A stretch of DNA of 64,000 bases from Trichopria drosophilae. Lineage: Eukaryota; Arthropoda; Insecta; Hymenoptera; Diapriidae. Made by a program: the position numbers and the translations under genes. Shown in pieces: positions 34,161 to 45,335 of the stretch. The first letter of the stretch is position 1. Every line of letters starts with the position of its first letter. The notes under the pieces are model-generated. The model was not told the DNA's origin. It made no database searches and saw only the letters and a list, made by a program, of their open reading frames with translations. The stretch spans positions 212,949,501-213,013,500 of the forward strand of contig CM059582.1 of NCBI GenBank assembly GCA_030407085.1, read 5' to 3'.

Positions 34161-35429
34161 CATGTAGTGTAAGTACGACTTTCAATTGAGCAGGTTTCGT
34201 GTACACTAAGAAACCTCCACATGGTAACCGCTTTAAATTCTCAATTTTGTATACCTAAATGATAAATTTTATTAATACTTCGTTGATTATTTTCTTATTT
34301 AAATAACATACTGCAATATTACTAACTCTTTATGAAATGTATAATAATAGATTTAATACATTTTAGATCTGCCGAGAAGATTGAAAACTCGACTTCATTA
34401 CCGTCGATATGAAGGTACAATTGTTTAAAAAGCAATGTTCATAAAGATTGTAACAACCTATTTCACGACGCTATTAGGCTCTCTTGACATAAAACGCGTG
34501 ATATTTCTATTTATCCATTTCTTTTTATTTGATCAAATATCAATTATGAATTTGTTTTTTCTTTGAAAGAATGATTCGTATATGAAGATATTGGGTGTTT
34601 GGTTCCGTTGCTGCACATAGTAGTGGTTTAAAAATAGGATCACTGAACAAAAATGCGGGAAGTAACTGATATTCTTCTACTTTTAAACCTGAGTTGTTCT
34701 CCTGTTCGCTTCATACTATATACGCATGTAGTTCAAAATTATACCCGAATAAAAACGGTTGAGCCATGCGACAATTCAAACTGAGTGAGAATTGATATTA
34801 AAAAAAATATTTTGCATTTCTCTGTAAAACAGAACCTGAAATATGCCTACTGCTTCTGTGGTCAGCCTTTTTTCTTTTTTTTTAACTTCTCGACCCTTTA
34901 CCTCCATCGTGGATGTGTCCCAAAAGTTCTGGAGGAGCTTGTGCGGGCACAGGTGAGTTAATGATGCGAGCGCTGCAGATTGTCTTTAGGTGGCGCCATA
35001 TTCACATTTGCCGAGAATGTAGGAAACTGCAGAAACCTATATTATGTACAGCAACGGCCATGCGTTACTACTTAGCCTTACTACTTTAAACTTTCTCGAA
35101 CGTCGAACGAATTATATTTATTAATACGAAAAGAAGGCGATAATATTCAAAACTGTCAAATAACAAAAAAATGGTGAATTGTGCGATTTGCAAGGAGATA
35201 TCGACTACATTAGTACCCTTAATACAGTGGTAACCTTAAAATCGTTAAAAATTAACATACTTAACGTACTTTTTAGTTTGAGATAATCTGTTGTTCTGAA
35301 ACTGCTCATGAACGCTGCACGATCATTAATTTGAAAATATATTATATGTTTTCTGTCACCTGCAACAAAATTTATTTCGTATAATGATCAGTGTGACGTT
35401 GTGAAAAAAAGAATGAAATTTTCTTACAT
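34161..35429. other. Non-coding; contains a minus-strand SINE relative
   Basis: 34,161-34,900 shows nothing recognisable. At about 34,970-35,065 the minus strand reads GGTTTCTGCAGTTTCCTACA and ATGGCGCCACCT, matching the body of the SINE at 2,190-2,300. The head and tail are not clear, so it is a fragment or a subfamily relative. Confidence 0.45.
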
Positions 35430-37078
35430 TCAACATTTTCTTCGGGAATGATCCTCATATGAATTTGGGATTATTTCATTTTCGTTATGAGCACTTTGCT
35501 CGTTAGTATACGAATTTTGAATTCTTTCGCTTTCGTAATCAGCACCAATTTCTGGATCCCCTGGTTAAAATGATACATAGGATATTTAATATACCTATAC
35601 TAAACTATCACAATCTATCATATATTTTTACCACAGGTGTCAGACTCGTAAGGTTGATCAGCATCGTCTTCAGAGTGATCTTCAGCTTCGCTGTCGTATG
35701 TAAGAATTTTGTTAATATCTCCCTTTAGGCATTTTGCTCTCTTCAAAAGCTGTCCTGCAAACATCTGCCTATCGCTGTAAGCTTTCCAAGCTGCAGATTA
35801 ATAAAATCAGAACATTATCTAAATGAAGTGGAAGAAATATTGACTACTTAATGTTGACAGTTTACCATTTTGCAATTGCGCCTCTTTGAACGTAGATGAA
35901 AAGCGCGGTTTATTCCTGACTGTAACCCCGTTATTAACTCGCTCCAGTTTTGGAGCAGTTTCCTTCGCTACATGCATAACTCGTGCTAAAAAAATTAAAG
36001 CGTTTAAATATTTTCCGTGATTAGGTACCGATGACGACAAAATATTATATACCTAGAAATTCCCAAGCAGTTGGTCTATTAATCAACGTGCGGCTTATTT
36101 GATGGTGGTAGGACTCAATTACGCTGTTCGTCCTATGTTTTTCGCCAAACACCGAAAAACCCGCTGGAGTGATGTCACGCAGCCAAAATTTTTCAAAATA
36201 TTTGAAAAATGGTTTTAATTTCTTTTTTATCCCGTCACTGCAACGTTTTGTGGTTTTTTAAAAATATTTGTCTATTTTTTCAGGAGGAAGGAAGGGTAGC
36301 GCCATTATTTTCTTAAAAGCTTCTTCAGCTTCGGGGTTGTTTTTTATGTACATGTTCAATTTTAATTTTTTCAACCTCGAGAACAATGCCTATAAGAATA
36401 AATTTTTTGTAGAATACAGTGAAGAAGATATGAAGGTATCAATTATGAAATGTACAATAATGACTAAAACACTATGCAATATTTTGGATTCGCCATTTTG
36501 GATGTTAACGTTTGTATTTACATTCCTATTCAGCGATTTTTAAAACTCTGACAAAAAGTTTACATCGATTGGATAGTTTTTCAATAGATTGTTAGAAAAT
36601 CTGATACGCTATTTCCAATTGACGGGCCTTGAGTTCATATTTGTATTTGACTATGTATATACCAATAGGTATTCAATTTGTAATAAAATTGATGTTATTT
36701 TCAAATTTTTAGTAATTTCCTGAAAGTATATGAAGCATCGTAAATTGGCCTACTGATAAGCTATACTTGGAACGCCAACAATTTACTCCACAAGTGTTTT
36801 TGAAAAATTTGTAAATGAAAATTCATGTTTGTCGAAATTCTGTATACTTCATTTTGGATTTATCTTATTGCAGAACACCTGTATCTTATAGCAAATTATT
36901 TTTTGTTTGTAATTTTTATAAACACTGTAATGCAAACGAAATTAAAATGATCACGTTTTTTTCTAATAGACAGAGAAAATTTGAATAAATCATATAAAAG
37001 TCGATATTACCTGGCGTAGGGCCAAATAAGTGATTTGTTCACAGTATTGTTACATTAACCTTGATAATGGATGAGCTA

Positions 37079-37349
37079 CACTGAGAGGCCGTAAATAAAA
37101 CAAATAAATAAACTGTTTAAGAATTTGGGGATAATCGGTGCAGAGCCATAATATTTCTAAAAATTTATACTAATTTTCAGTTGTAATATCCCGAGACCTT
37201 CAAAATTATCGGAATATTTCCCGATAGCTTTGTTGCAAACAAGTGAATATGTCAAGTTTTGCAGGTTAAAGATCCCGAGTGCGTAGAACGATTATCCCTA
37301 AATTCTTAAACAGTTTTGCAATTTTTGTTATTTACATGGTCTCTCAGTG
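37079..37349. mobile_element. MITE with CACTGAGAG ends and TA flanks
   Basis: 271 bp with terminal inverted repeats of about 65 bp: CACTGAGAGGCCGTAAATAA at the left, its partner TTATTTACATGGTCTCTCAG at the right, and TTAAGAATTTGGGGATAATC paired with GATTATCCCTAAATTCTTAA inside. TA flanks both ends. It lies in an intron of the MULE-derived gene, just downstream of its third exon, and shares terminal sequence with the 9,004-12,646 element. Confidence 0.8.
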
Positions 37350-38020
37350 TAACATGCGGAGAAGAATAAGAACTTTTTTGTAATAGATATAATCAAATTC
37401 ACTTACCCGATCGTAATGAACGTTGCACCCCTTACACTTGATCCTGAAGGTCTTGTAAAAGGCATTTCTCATAGCCTTCTCATAATCACCCATGCACGTT
37501 TCTAATTTTTTCATTTTTATAATGTACTTTTTTACATGCTTAAAAATGGCCATGTAAGCCGCGTCCGTTTTCCGTGACATGAGCGCGAATATAAAAGGAA
37601 ATGTCTAAAATGTAAATTATTCTTAATTTCATTGTACATTAGATTTATTGCAATCAAACAATGTCAATTCTCACGTGATCTTTTACCAAGCTAAGAATGG
37701 TGAAGAATTGCTTGGCATCAGTCAGATTTGGAGTTATTTTGAATGTCGCATCTATAAAAACATGCTTGATTTTTTTCAGATTATCTTTTATAAATTGTTC
37801 ATCCCAAAAAATGAGATGATTACATCCATCTTTATCGACAATATACTCCACACTCAAATTCACATTGCCGTTTTGTTTTAGGCGAATATTCGCGGGATCG
37901 CTTAGCTGTCTGTACAATTGCACAATGGTTTCGGCATTAGGTGGAAATATTTGTCGCCTACACCTCCACATGTAACTTTGCAAACTCGGAAAGGAGACGA
38001 GTGGTGCCACTTCCGGATAT

Positions 38021-39236
38021 CTAAAAATACATACTCGCAGATTAGTACAATATACAATTATACAATAACTTTGCATCTCAACAATCTATGGTAGGGGTCC
38101 AACATGGCGGCAAAAAGTATTTCTTTTTGCAATAATATGATAATTATCGTATTGAGAATGTAAACGACTGGTGGAAGGGCTGGCAAATACAGGCAATTGA
38201 TCGATCGAACAAAAAATTTATTCCGATCCGCGGTGACGATTCGATCGCGTTACGTAGTCATGTCGAACTTAATCTTTTCGTCATTCAAAAACAGTTTGCA
38301 CTGTAACTGAAGTCGATGTTCACGTTTCGTTCAATGCCAGTCGATATTATATTTTTATTATATATACAATAATTTCCAATCAGGTCATCTTCATTTTCAG
38401 AAGTATCTCTACTCGGGTGTGTAATGACGAAGGGAAAACGACCTATGTAGGAAAGAACCTACGGCTGGTACACGCAGTTGATAAAACAACGAGTATGTCC
38501 GTAACAGAGTAAAAATTTTAAAAGTTACATTGTTAGATAATCAAATTTCGGATAAAAAAAGGTCTGTGCCGTGGTCTGTGTACGAAAAAATTCGCTAACA
38601 ATAATAGCAAACTACGGCTATATTTGATCTTCTAACGCATCACAATATTTGAAATTACAAGATACTATAAGTAATTAAACGTGAGGACAAAAATGTGTCT
38701 TCCTTTGAAGCCATTTCGCATAAAGAATTGTTTGCAACGTAATATTTAATTTAGCCGTTAAAAATAATGTGAGCATTATGAATAATTGATCTATAATAGA
38801 AGATTAATTAATTCTTAATTGTGAATTATTTTTTGGTAATAATACATACAAATTAAAAAAAAGTTAATTCTTCATAATGAAATTTTCTCCAACTTTTATT
38901 TAAGTACTTTTCCGTCCTGTTAGCCATTTGCGAACTACGCACGAAAAATGGCGAAGTGATTTTCATTCTACAGAGAATTACTCCAAAGAAAAATAGACCA
39001 TAGTTTGACATACAAAACAAATTACACAAAATTTATCCTTGTTCCTCAGGAATGTATCATTCATCTGAGTATACTCTGGAATACTTGAAAAAAACAAACA
39101 AACACACTTCTCGGGGGAGATCTCTCTAATCCACTTTTAACACCTTTCTTATGGACGAGAAAGAAAAAGAACGTTCAATGTAACGAGAATTTATAAACAG
39201 CCATGTTATTTCAAATATAATATAAAGAATACTTAC
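38021..39236. other. First visible intron of the MULE-derived gene
   Basis: Contains no recognisable element or open frame of note. AT-rich with scattered simple sequence. Confidence 0.5.
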
Positions 39237-39452
39237 GATTTCACTGTTTCTTCAAACACTTGTTGCAATTGCAACCAGACGTTCCCAGTCAATTTTGTTT
39301 TCAAAGCATTTTTCAACTGGGCAATATTTGAAGCATTTTGGTCCGGTTGGCAATGTACCCCATGGTCAGCGGTTAGTTCGAGTTCCTCCTCACTGATCAC
39401 ATACCTTGCCGGAGAACTGCAGCAAATTCCGTAGTTTCTGCAGTACAGGTAT

Positions 39453-39800
39453 CTATAGTATGTGAAGAAAAAATAAAACTTGTTAATCTGCTACTGCGGG
39501 GAACACTGATGTGCATACACTACTGGATTAAATATAGGTCGAGAATTTTGAAGCCGATATAAATGCGGCCATGTGTGCACAATCGTGGTGGCATGTCCGC
39601 AATGTCGTGTGCATAAACACGTATGAAGACCCGTGCATATAGGGTTGGCGATCAGCTACATTGGTACATACATTTAGTGGATATTAAAATTCGTGAGCCG
39701 TGAGTGATCGTGAACTATCGTGAGTTTGATAAATATTCATTTAACGATTAACATAACTAAGTTTATATTTGTTGTTTGTTAACTTCGATTTAACTTAGTG
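39453..39800. other. Non-coding upstream of the MULE-derived gene exons
   Basis: Should contain or lead to the missing first exon(s) with the FLYWCH start, but no suitable frame with a matching donor phase was found. Confidence 0.4.
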
Positions 39801-41812
39801 ACGAAACCCTGGTAAAATGGAAGCGTTGAGTAAAGCGTCTGTAAAGTGTGCACAAAGCGTTTTGTAGAATTGTACGCTTCAATAAAACTAATCATACGCT
39901 TAATGGATGTTTGAATGACGCTTAACGCCAAAGCGCCCGAAGCGTGAATGTTGACATGTTAAGCGTTCCTGAACGCTATGTAAGTAAGCTTTATCGAAAC
40001 GTTCAGTACTGTTATTGAAGCGTTCATTAAGCGTTTTGAGACATTGATTGAAGCGTTCACAGAACGCGTACTTAAAAGTGAAAGAAAATGAGAATTTTAA
40101 AAGCGAATAAAGCGTTTTTTTTAATTATTTATTATTCCTCGCGAAATAAACTGAAACCCAGACATGTTAGCTAGGAAAGGTTTTTGAAAATAAGTAAAGC
40201 TTTTTCCTGTTTGTGTTCGCTTTACGAGAAAACTTTAACCCATTAATGCCTGAATAACATAATATTGAACCGCGACTTTGGGCTCTGAAATTTTAATCAA
40301 ATCGCTGTTACTTTTTTAAGCCACTACATTTTCTTCATATTTTTGGGTGTGCTATAGACCCTGCAACCGTTTAAAAAAAAATGTCATCTTGTACTTTATG
40401 CGAAATAGCGATTTTTCCCCATTTTTTTTTTTAGAATTTTACGCACCGTTTTTAACATGCGATTAGATAGGCCGGTGCGTAAAATCGAATTCTTACGCAC
40501 GCATGTCGAACGATATTTTTCGATATACTATGCGTAAAATTTGTGCGCCGTTTTTTGTGGGTCAAATATGATGTTACGCACGTGTGATGACCGCGGCGCA
40601 CGAGTGCCCGGCGCAGCCGGGCAGCACGAGAAAGCCCCGGTCAGCAGTAGTGCGTAAAATCGTATTCTACGCACTAAAAAAGGTGCGTAAAATCAAATTT
40701 TACGCATAGTATATCGAAAAATAAGTTGAAGAAGTCTGTTGCACTGAAGAGAACGATAAATAAAGGAAAACATTTTGAATTATCGGAGGGATCATTAACA
40801 ACAAGTTAAGATACGCATGAAGAAATTATTGATGCTCATTCTCCACAGATATCAGTGATTTCAGCTAAATTTTCGGTAAGATAATATATTTTAATACTTT
40901 CTTATATAATAAACAGATTTACCTAACATCTGTTTTGTAATAAAATACATCATTGTGTGGATAAATCGTAGTTGAAAAACAATATTTGAACATTTAATTA
41001 ATCATGTAAAAAATCCTGTAATATCGTTAAATGCAGAGTGTTTTATATCTTTCACCAGTTGGTTAAATTATATTGTATCACATTAATTTATTATTATTTA
41101 TTACAGAAAACAGATAAACAGTTGAGAAAGGAAAAGTAAAGTATTCGTGGGAATCTTATTTGCAAAAAGTGACAAATGAGAGTACAGTGCCTAGCGGTGA
41201 CAATGGAGAGCATGAGCTTCATACTGAACGCAGCAATGAGCTTAAGGAAGTAAAATAAAATATTGGTTCGTAATTTTTGTAAAGTTTGTGCGTATTTTTG
41301 TTTCAGGGAATTAAAAGCTGAGACGGGCGAATTTGAACACTTTTCATAATAAAAAATGGTTACATAGTGTAAACTGTAAATTATGTTATCTGTATATTAA
41401 TAAAATTTTTATTTTCGTCAGCATTTAAGGGAACGTGTTATACCCTTTTTTTACCTTCGTTGTATCATCAAATAATTGTCATAATCATTATTTATGCGCT
41501 CTGCAAAAAGTTAAGAGATATAAAAATATTTTCGAAGTTGCTTTAAAGCTTGAACGTTTTGAAAACGTTTTGAAAAAGTTTTTAAAACAATGCCTGGACG
41601 TTTTATGGACTCCCGATGAACGTTTACGTCCGGGTGAATACAAGCGCTCTGAGAACGCTTTATAAACGCTTTGCAGACATAGTCCGCTTAAATTGTCTAT
41701 TAATCACGCTCACTCTTTCAGAGCGCTTAACGAAACGTTGTGTACGGTTCTGTTCCGACGCTGTTCTCTGACGCTTAACGTCCTCTTTACGAACTCTTCA
41801 TTCATACAGTGG
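39801..41812. mobile_element. Putative element with AAGCGTT motif arrays at both ends
   Basis: 39,805-40,125 contains about a dozen AAGCGTT, AGCGTT or ACGCTT motifs (AAGCGTTGAGTAAAGCGTCT, TGAAGCGTTCATTAAGCG). 41,530-41,800 contains a similar set, mostly as ACGCTT or AACGTTT (GAGAACGCTTTATAAACGCT, CAGAGCGCTTAACGAAACG). The two arrays are about 2 kb apart and broadly inverted. The layout resembles subterminal transposase-binding repeats of a DNA element. Exact ends are not clear. A second repeat (40,430-40,725) lies between them. No transposase is present. Confidence 0.45.
40435..40725. repeat. TGCGTAAAAT inverted-repeat segment
   Basis: TTTTTCGATATACTATGCGT (about 40,516) pairs with ACGCATAGTATATCGAAAAA (about 40,703-40,722), and TGCGTAAAATC or its complement occurs about seven times between. 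A GC-rich middle (GCGGCGCACGAGTGCCCGGC) is out of character with the region. The same GTGCGTAA core recurs at 53.7-53.9 and 54.4 kb. Confidence 0.6.
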
Positions 41813-42374
41813 TAGTGGTCTCTGCGGCGTCTGTTCACAATTATGAATGAAAAATTCTGCGTCCTCGCGGAGGGTTGCAAATCTTTTATTAAAGCACTTT
41901 TTATATACAGAAGAAAACATTTACCACATTTTGGGCAGAAAATTAGTTATACGTGAAAAAACTTGCGACGTAACGGTGACTGCGAGTTGGGTTCATATGA
42001 TTCTTAATAAAATCACATTGCATCCCTGTAGCCATTTGTAAATTTCTTACAAATAGTGGTTATATAATGAAACCAAAATAGGATTGTCATTTATAACATA
42101 AAAAAAAATGTTTGGGTTAATCGTTTGATTCTCAGTTAGAAAGACTTTGTACTCGAAATTCGTTGGACTAAATAATGCAGGTGTATGCACGTAGTAATTT
42201 TCAAATTTCGTCAGTGAAGAGCCACTCTAAAAAGTGGCCAAATTTCGCCTGTTTTTTGGACCTGAAATTTGGGGTCAAAATGTATGTCAAATGAAAGTTT
42301 ATGATAATAGCTTACTGGTGTAAAAATTTTAGATTGAGCATATATCTTAATCTTGAGATATGGGGGTTAAAGGG
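41813..42374. other. Non-coding, nothing recognised
   Basis: Short frames only, without motifs. The sequence before 42,375 leads into a foldback repeat. Confidence 0.45.
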
Positions 42375-42712
42375 GGATTTAACTGCAAAAATTGCAATTT
42401 TTTTAAATCTGACATTTTTTATCTCCGAAAATATACATTTTACGAAAAATTCACAAGAGATATTTTTTATTTAGAATTGTCAAAAGAATCTAAACAAATT
42501 TTTTCCAGATTACGAAAAAATAAAATTTTCAACATTTTCAAAACAATCAACATTTTGTTAACAATTTGGAAATTTGATTTTTTCGGTCCTGTGAAAATTT
42601 ATTTAGATTCTTTTGATAATTCTAAATAAAAAATGTCTTTTGTGAATTTTTCAGAAAATGTGTACTTTAGAGATTAAAAATGTTTAAAAAATACAATTTT
42701 TGCAGTAAAATC
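42375..42712. mobile_element. Foldback MITE-like element
   Basis: CTGCAAAAATTGCAATTTTT at 42,381 pairs with AAATACAATTTTTGCAG near 42,690-42,706. TTTAGAATTGTCAAAAGAAT (about 42,470) pairs with ATTCTTTTGATAATTCTAAA (about 42,607-42,626). The frame 42,360-42,629 runs through the symmetric AT-rich arms and is not a gene. Confidence 0.7.
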
Positions 42713-42769
42713 CGCCAGAAGAAAAAAATTTTCCAGAAGAAAACAGTTGGTCGAAATAAAATAAAATTG

Positions 42770-43320
42770 GCATCAATGCCTGGATTCGGAGTCGCGAAAG
42801 CTATGGGAGGCGGAGCTTAGCGACCGAGATTCGGAATTTCTAGTGGGTGAGAAGTGATTCGTCAAAAGACGATATTTCGGTATCGCTTTCAAAGTTCTGG
42901 GACCTTATAACATTTTTGGCAAAACGAACACAGGCTCTGGGAATGGTAAAATCTGATCATGGAACTGAAAGACGATCTGCTCCTGCCTTTTCTGTAGTCA
43001 CGTAAGATCTTTCACACTAGTGCCAGTCGATCGTCAAAATTTGAGCCTCCCAAATGTCCTCTGGGTACCGGAGGGCATTCTCTCACGAAGTGCTTTAAAT
43101 TTAAAGACCAAATTCCTCATGAACTAGTTGCAGTGGTTAAACGTCTGGGCGCATGCTTTAATAGACAGCACAGAGTTAACACTTATTCTTCTTCTGCGCG
43201 TTGCTTGAGCTGTCAAAAAAAGCATCACACACTTCTTCATCTGAGATCATCGAACGAAACTCAAACTCCGGGAAGGAACTCTCTCGCAAAAAGTGATATG
43301 AGGCTCGTCTTCCTCTGAAA
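42770..43320 (+). pseudogene. BEL/Pao gag C-terminal fragment
   Basis: The second part encodes a gag zinc-knuckle region typical of BEL/Pao: CPLGTGGHSLTKCFKFK and, further on, SARCLSCQKKHHTLLHLR. The first part (SRKLWEAELSDRDSEF in another frame) fits the gag segment just before it. Several frame changes lie between about 42,840 and 43,030, and nothing of pol follows. It is an isolated decayed fragment and, being the complementary part of gag, could derive from the same family as 8,201-8,890. Confidence 0.65.
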
Positions 43321-44596
43321 GAGGGCTTACCACCGGTGGCACTTGGATATCCTTTTCAAGGTACCCAAATTTCTCCCTCTGGTGTCAGTCAATGCGCTTC
43401 CACGAGTGTACGAAGCACAGCCTTGTCCGAATTTTACAATGTGAGATTTTAGAAAAATCGAGCCATTTATCCATGCATAAGTTTGTTACGCATTGGGTCC
43501 AGCATTTTGAATGATAAAATTTGCAGTTCAAGCATGATGAATCCAAGAAATATGGCATTTCATTTTTCCATTTTAGAGAATTTTGTTTAAATTTAAAACG
43601 ACTTATGAAACATTTTTTATGCCTTAAAAATCTTGGATTACATTATGTTTTAACCCTTTGCGCCATGATAGGTCACTGAACGCCCCACTTTTGATCTGTT
43701 GGGTTTCTCGCCTTAAAAATAAATTTCTCGTGTTTCTTCACGGAAAACATTAATTAGCTACCACAGCTAACTCGAGTTAGCTACGACTAGTTTATTGCCA
43801 TAGCTGAAAAATTAGCTACGACAACGAATAATTAGCAAAGGTTACTAACAAATTTATCTGAATAAAAAAAATTAGCACTGGTAGCTGACTTTTTAGCTGT
43901 CCATTCTTAGGTGTCATTAGTTAACTGTGGCTGCTAAAAATGAGCTCCACAGCTAATTTTTTTCTTGTTAGGTCGTGATTAAAACAATGCATAATTAAGG
44001 CATTTACTAACAAATGGATAATATAATACCTATTTAAGTTAATATATGTATTAATTATAGTCAATTACTTATATGCAAGAAATATACCAAAAATTGATGA
44101 TTTCTTGACAAAAGAATCATAAAAGGGACTTATTGTTTATCGTTTCTCAAGTCGGTGATTACAAAATTTAAACCCAAACAGAAATTAAGCATTCAATCAA
44201 CTACATTTATTTGAAATATGTTACTCGGGAGTTCTCTAGGTGGCTGAATACGAATCTGGCATTAACTTTTCAATATTTAAAATGGCCAATCAAATATGGT
44301 AAACCAATTTCCGAAACATGGACGATTTACACAAATCTGTACACTCGGGGGTTTTTATTTAGGGTCGTTGATTAGGAACCCGTTTTCAGATTTTTGAAAT
44401 TCAAAATATCGGATCGAATATGAGAATCTACAGTTTTCTAAGCAACATATAACGAATCATAATGAACTACCCCAAAAATCCCCAAGTAACAAAATTTGAG
44501 TCAATTACATGAAATAGAAAATTTATGGCACAAAGGTTTAAATGTAGTCGTGGTATGCCGCAACTACCAGTAAAATTACTTTTATATTTAACACAC
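43321..44596. other. Non-coding with a TTAGCTA motif array
   Basis: 43,755-43,970 has about ten copies of TTAGCTA or TAGCTAA and variants in both orientations (AATTAGCTACCACAGCTAAC, GAGCTCCACAGCTAATTTT), a pattern like subterminal repeats of a small DNA element. The remainder is AT-rich and featureless. Confidence 0.45.
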
Positions 44597-44929
44597 CTTT
44601 TGCTGCGATGGATGGATTTCTATGACGTTTCGATTTTATCGAAGACGATTTTGACGATTTGGACGATCTACGTCGAGAACGTGATTTGTGTTTTTTATAC
44701 CTTTTATGCTCACGTGAGTGTGACCTAGAACGCTTTCCCTTTGTGGGCTCAGAAGAGCCCCCACGTTTTTTAAAATCGCGAATGCCAAGTTTCCAATCTT
44801 GTTTATTTTCTTTAAAATTCCAAGGAGGAATATTTATATTTAAATTTTGAGAGTGTGTGCCCTCCGAAAAGGAGATTAACTCTTCGTTTTGAGCGGTTTT
44901 CTCCGCTTCTATAGCTTGTTTTTGATCTC
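44597..44929 (-). CDS. Orphan SR-rich exon, paralogous to the DUF4806 gene
   Basis: Bounded by TCGTTTTAG|GAGATC (44,930/44,929) and CAAAAG|GTGTGT (44,597/44,596), phase 1 at both ends. It begins DQKQAIEAEKTAQNEE, matching the DUF4806 gene's second exon (DQKRAVEAEKRAQN), continues with PPWNFKENKQDWKL, matching its third exon (APWNFKSDKENTLNL), and has the same SR/RS tract (RSRSHSREHKRYKKHKSRSR). Thus two exons of that gene are fused into one here. The next neighbour upstream is the terminal exon of the DUF4806 gene, so this is a partial tandem copy or a remnant of a second gene. No further exons were found. Confidence 0.6.
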
Positions 44930-44944
44930 CTAAAACGATTTGAT

Positions 44945-45335
44945 TCATTACCCAGTGGACACGGGGAGGTCCGGAGAACGGCACTGGGACGTCCATGGAA
45001 GTCCTGGGACTTGCACCAATGTCTCGGTGACGTTAAAAGGATGTCTCAATGTCAACTTAAAGACGTCTAATGTCAAGCTTTTCGGTAACTCTGGTATGTA
45101 CTGGTAAGTGTGCCCCACTGGGACACATGTCCCAAGGACGTCCCAAGGACGTCTTACCTGTCTGAATTATTAATGTACCAAAGAGGTCCCCAAGATGTCT
45201 CCCAGACGCCCCCCCGACGTCACTCGAACGTCCCCAAGATATCCCCCAGATGTCCCTCGGACGTCCTTGCAATTTTATCTTTTGGGATTATTTGCAAGCT
45301 CAATATCTGAAAGACGTCCCCAGGACGTACATTAC
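44945..45335. repeat. GGACGTCC-motif repeat element
   Basis: About fifteen copies of the palindromic core GACGTC or near variants (ACTGGGACGTCCATGGAAGT, CCCAAGGACGTCCCAAGGAC, CCCCAGGACGTAC) cover this segment, in a strikingly GC-rich patch. Ends look inverted (CCCAGTGGACACGGGG at the left). Probably a small DNA element built on short repeats. The frames in it are not genes. Confidence 0.5.

Larger units (their letters stand above)
35430..39452 (-). pseudogene. FLYWCH/MULE-transposase-derived gene with an in-frame stop
   Basis: Seven minus-strand exons join with matching phases: 39,452-39,237, 38,020-37,675, 37,604-37,407, 36,389-36,053, 35,985-35,866, 35,790-35,632 and 35,560-35,430 (ends RRKC stop). 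Exon 1 holds the end of a FLYWCH finger (YLYCRNYGICC...HGVHCQPD). Exons 2-4 are a MULE transposase core: VFIDATFKITPN (first Asp region), TFPFIFALMSRKTDAAY, RIKCKGCNVHYDR, LPFLPPEKIDKYF, and TNSVIESYHHQISR near the end. Exons 5-7 are acidic and not transposase-like. A TAA at 36,260-36,258 interrupts exon 4 in frame. The FLYWCH start lies upstream and was not found. The intron-rich structure and extra acidic exons suggest a host gene derived from a transposase, now perhaps decaying. Exon 6 can also join in phase to 31,414. Confidence 0.65.

Noticed and set aside
35430..35432. GTAAG donor just after the stop of the terminal exon of the MULE-derived gene
   Set aside because: The in-frame TGA precedes it, so splicing there could not extend the protein.
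39805..40125. CRISPR-like or satellite interpretation of the AAGCGTT array
   Set aside because: Motif spacing is irregular, orientation mixed and there is no repeat-spacer structure.
42360..42629. 89-codon plus-strand frame
   Set aside because: AT-rich foldback arms, no domain.
39452..44929. Joining the orphan SR exon to the FLYWCH exon as one gene
   Set aside because: Splice phases disagree (phase 1 donor against an acceptor needing two bases).
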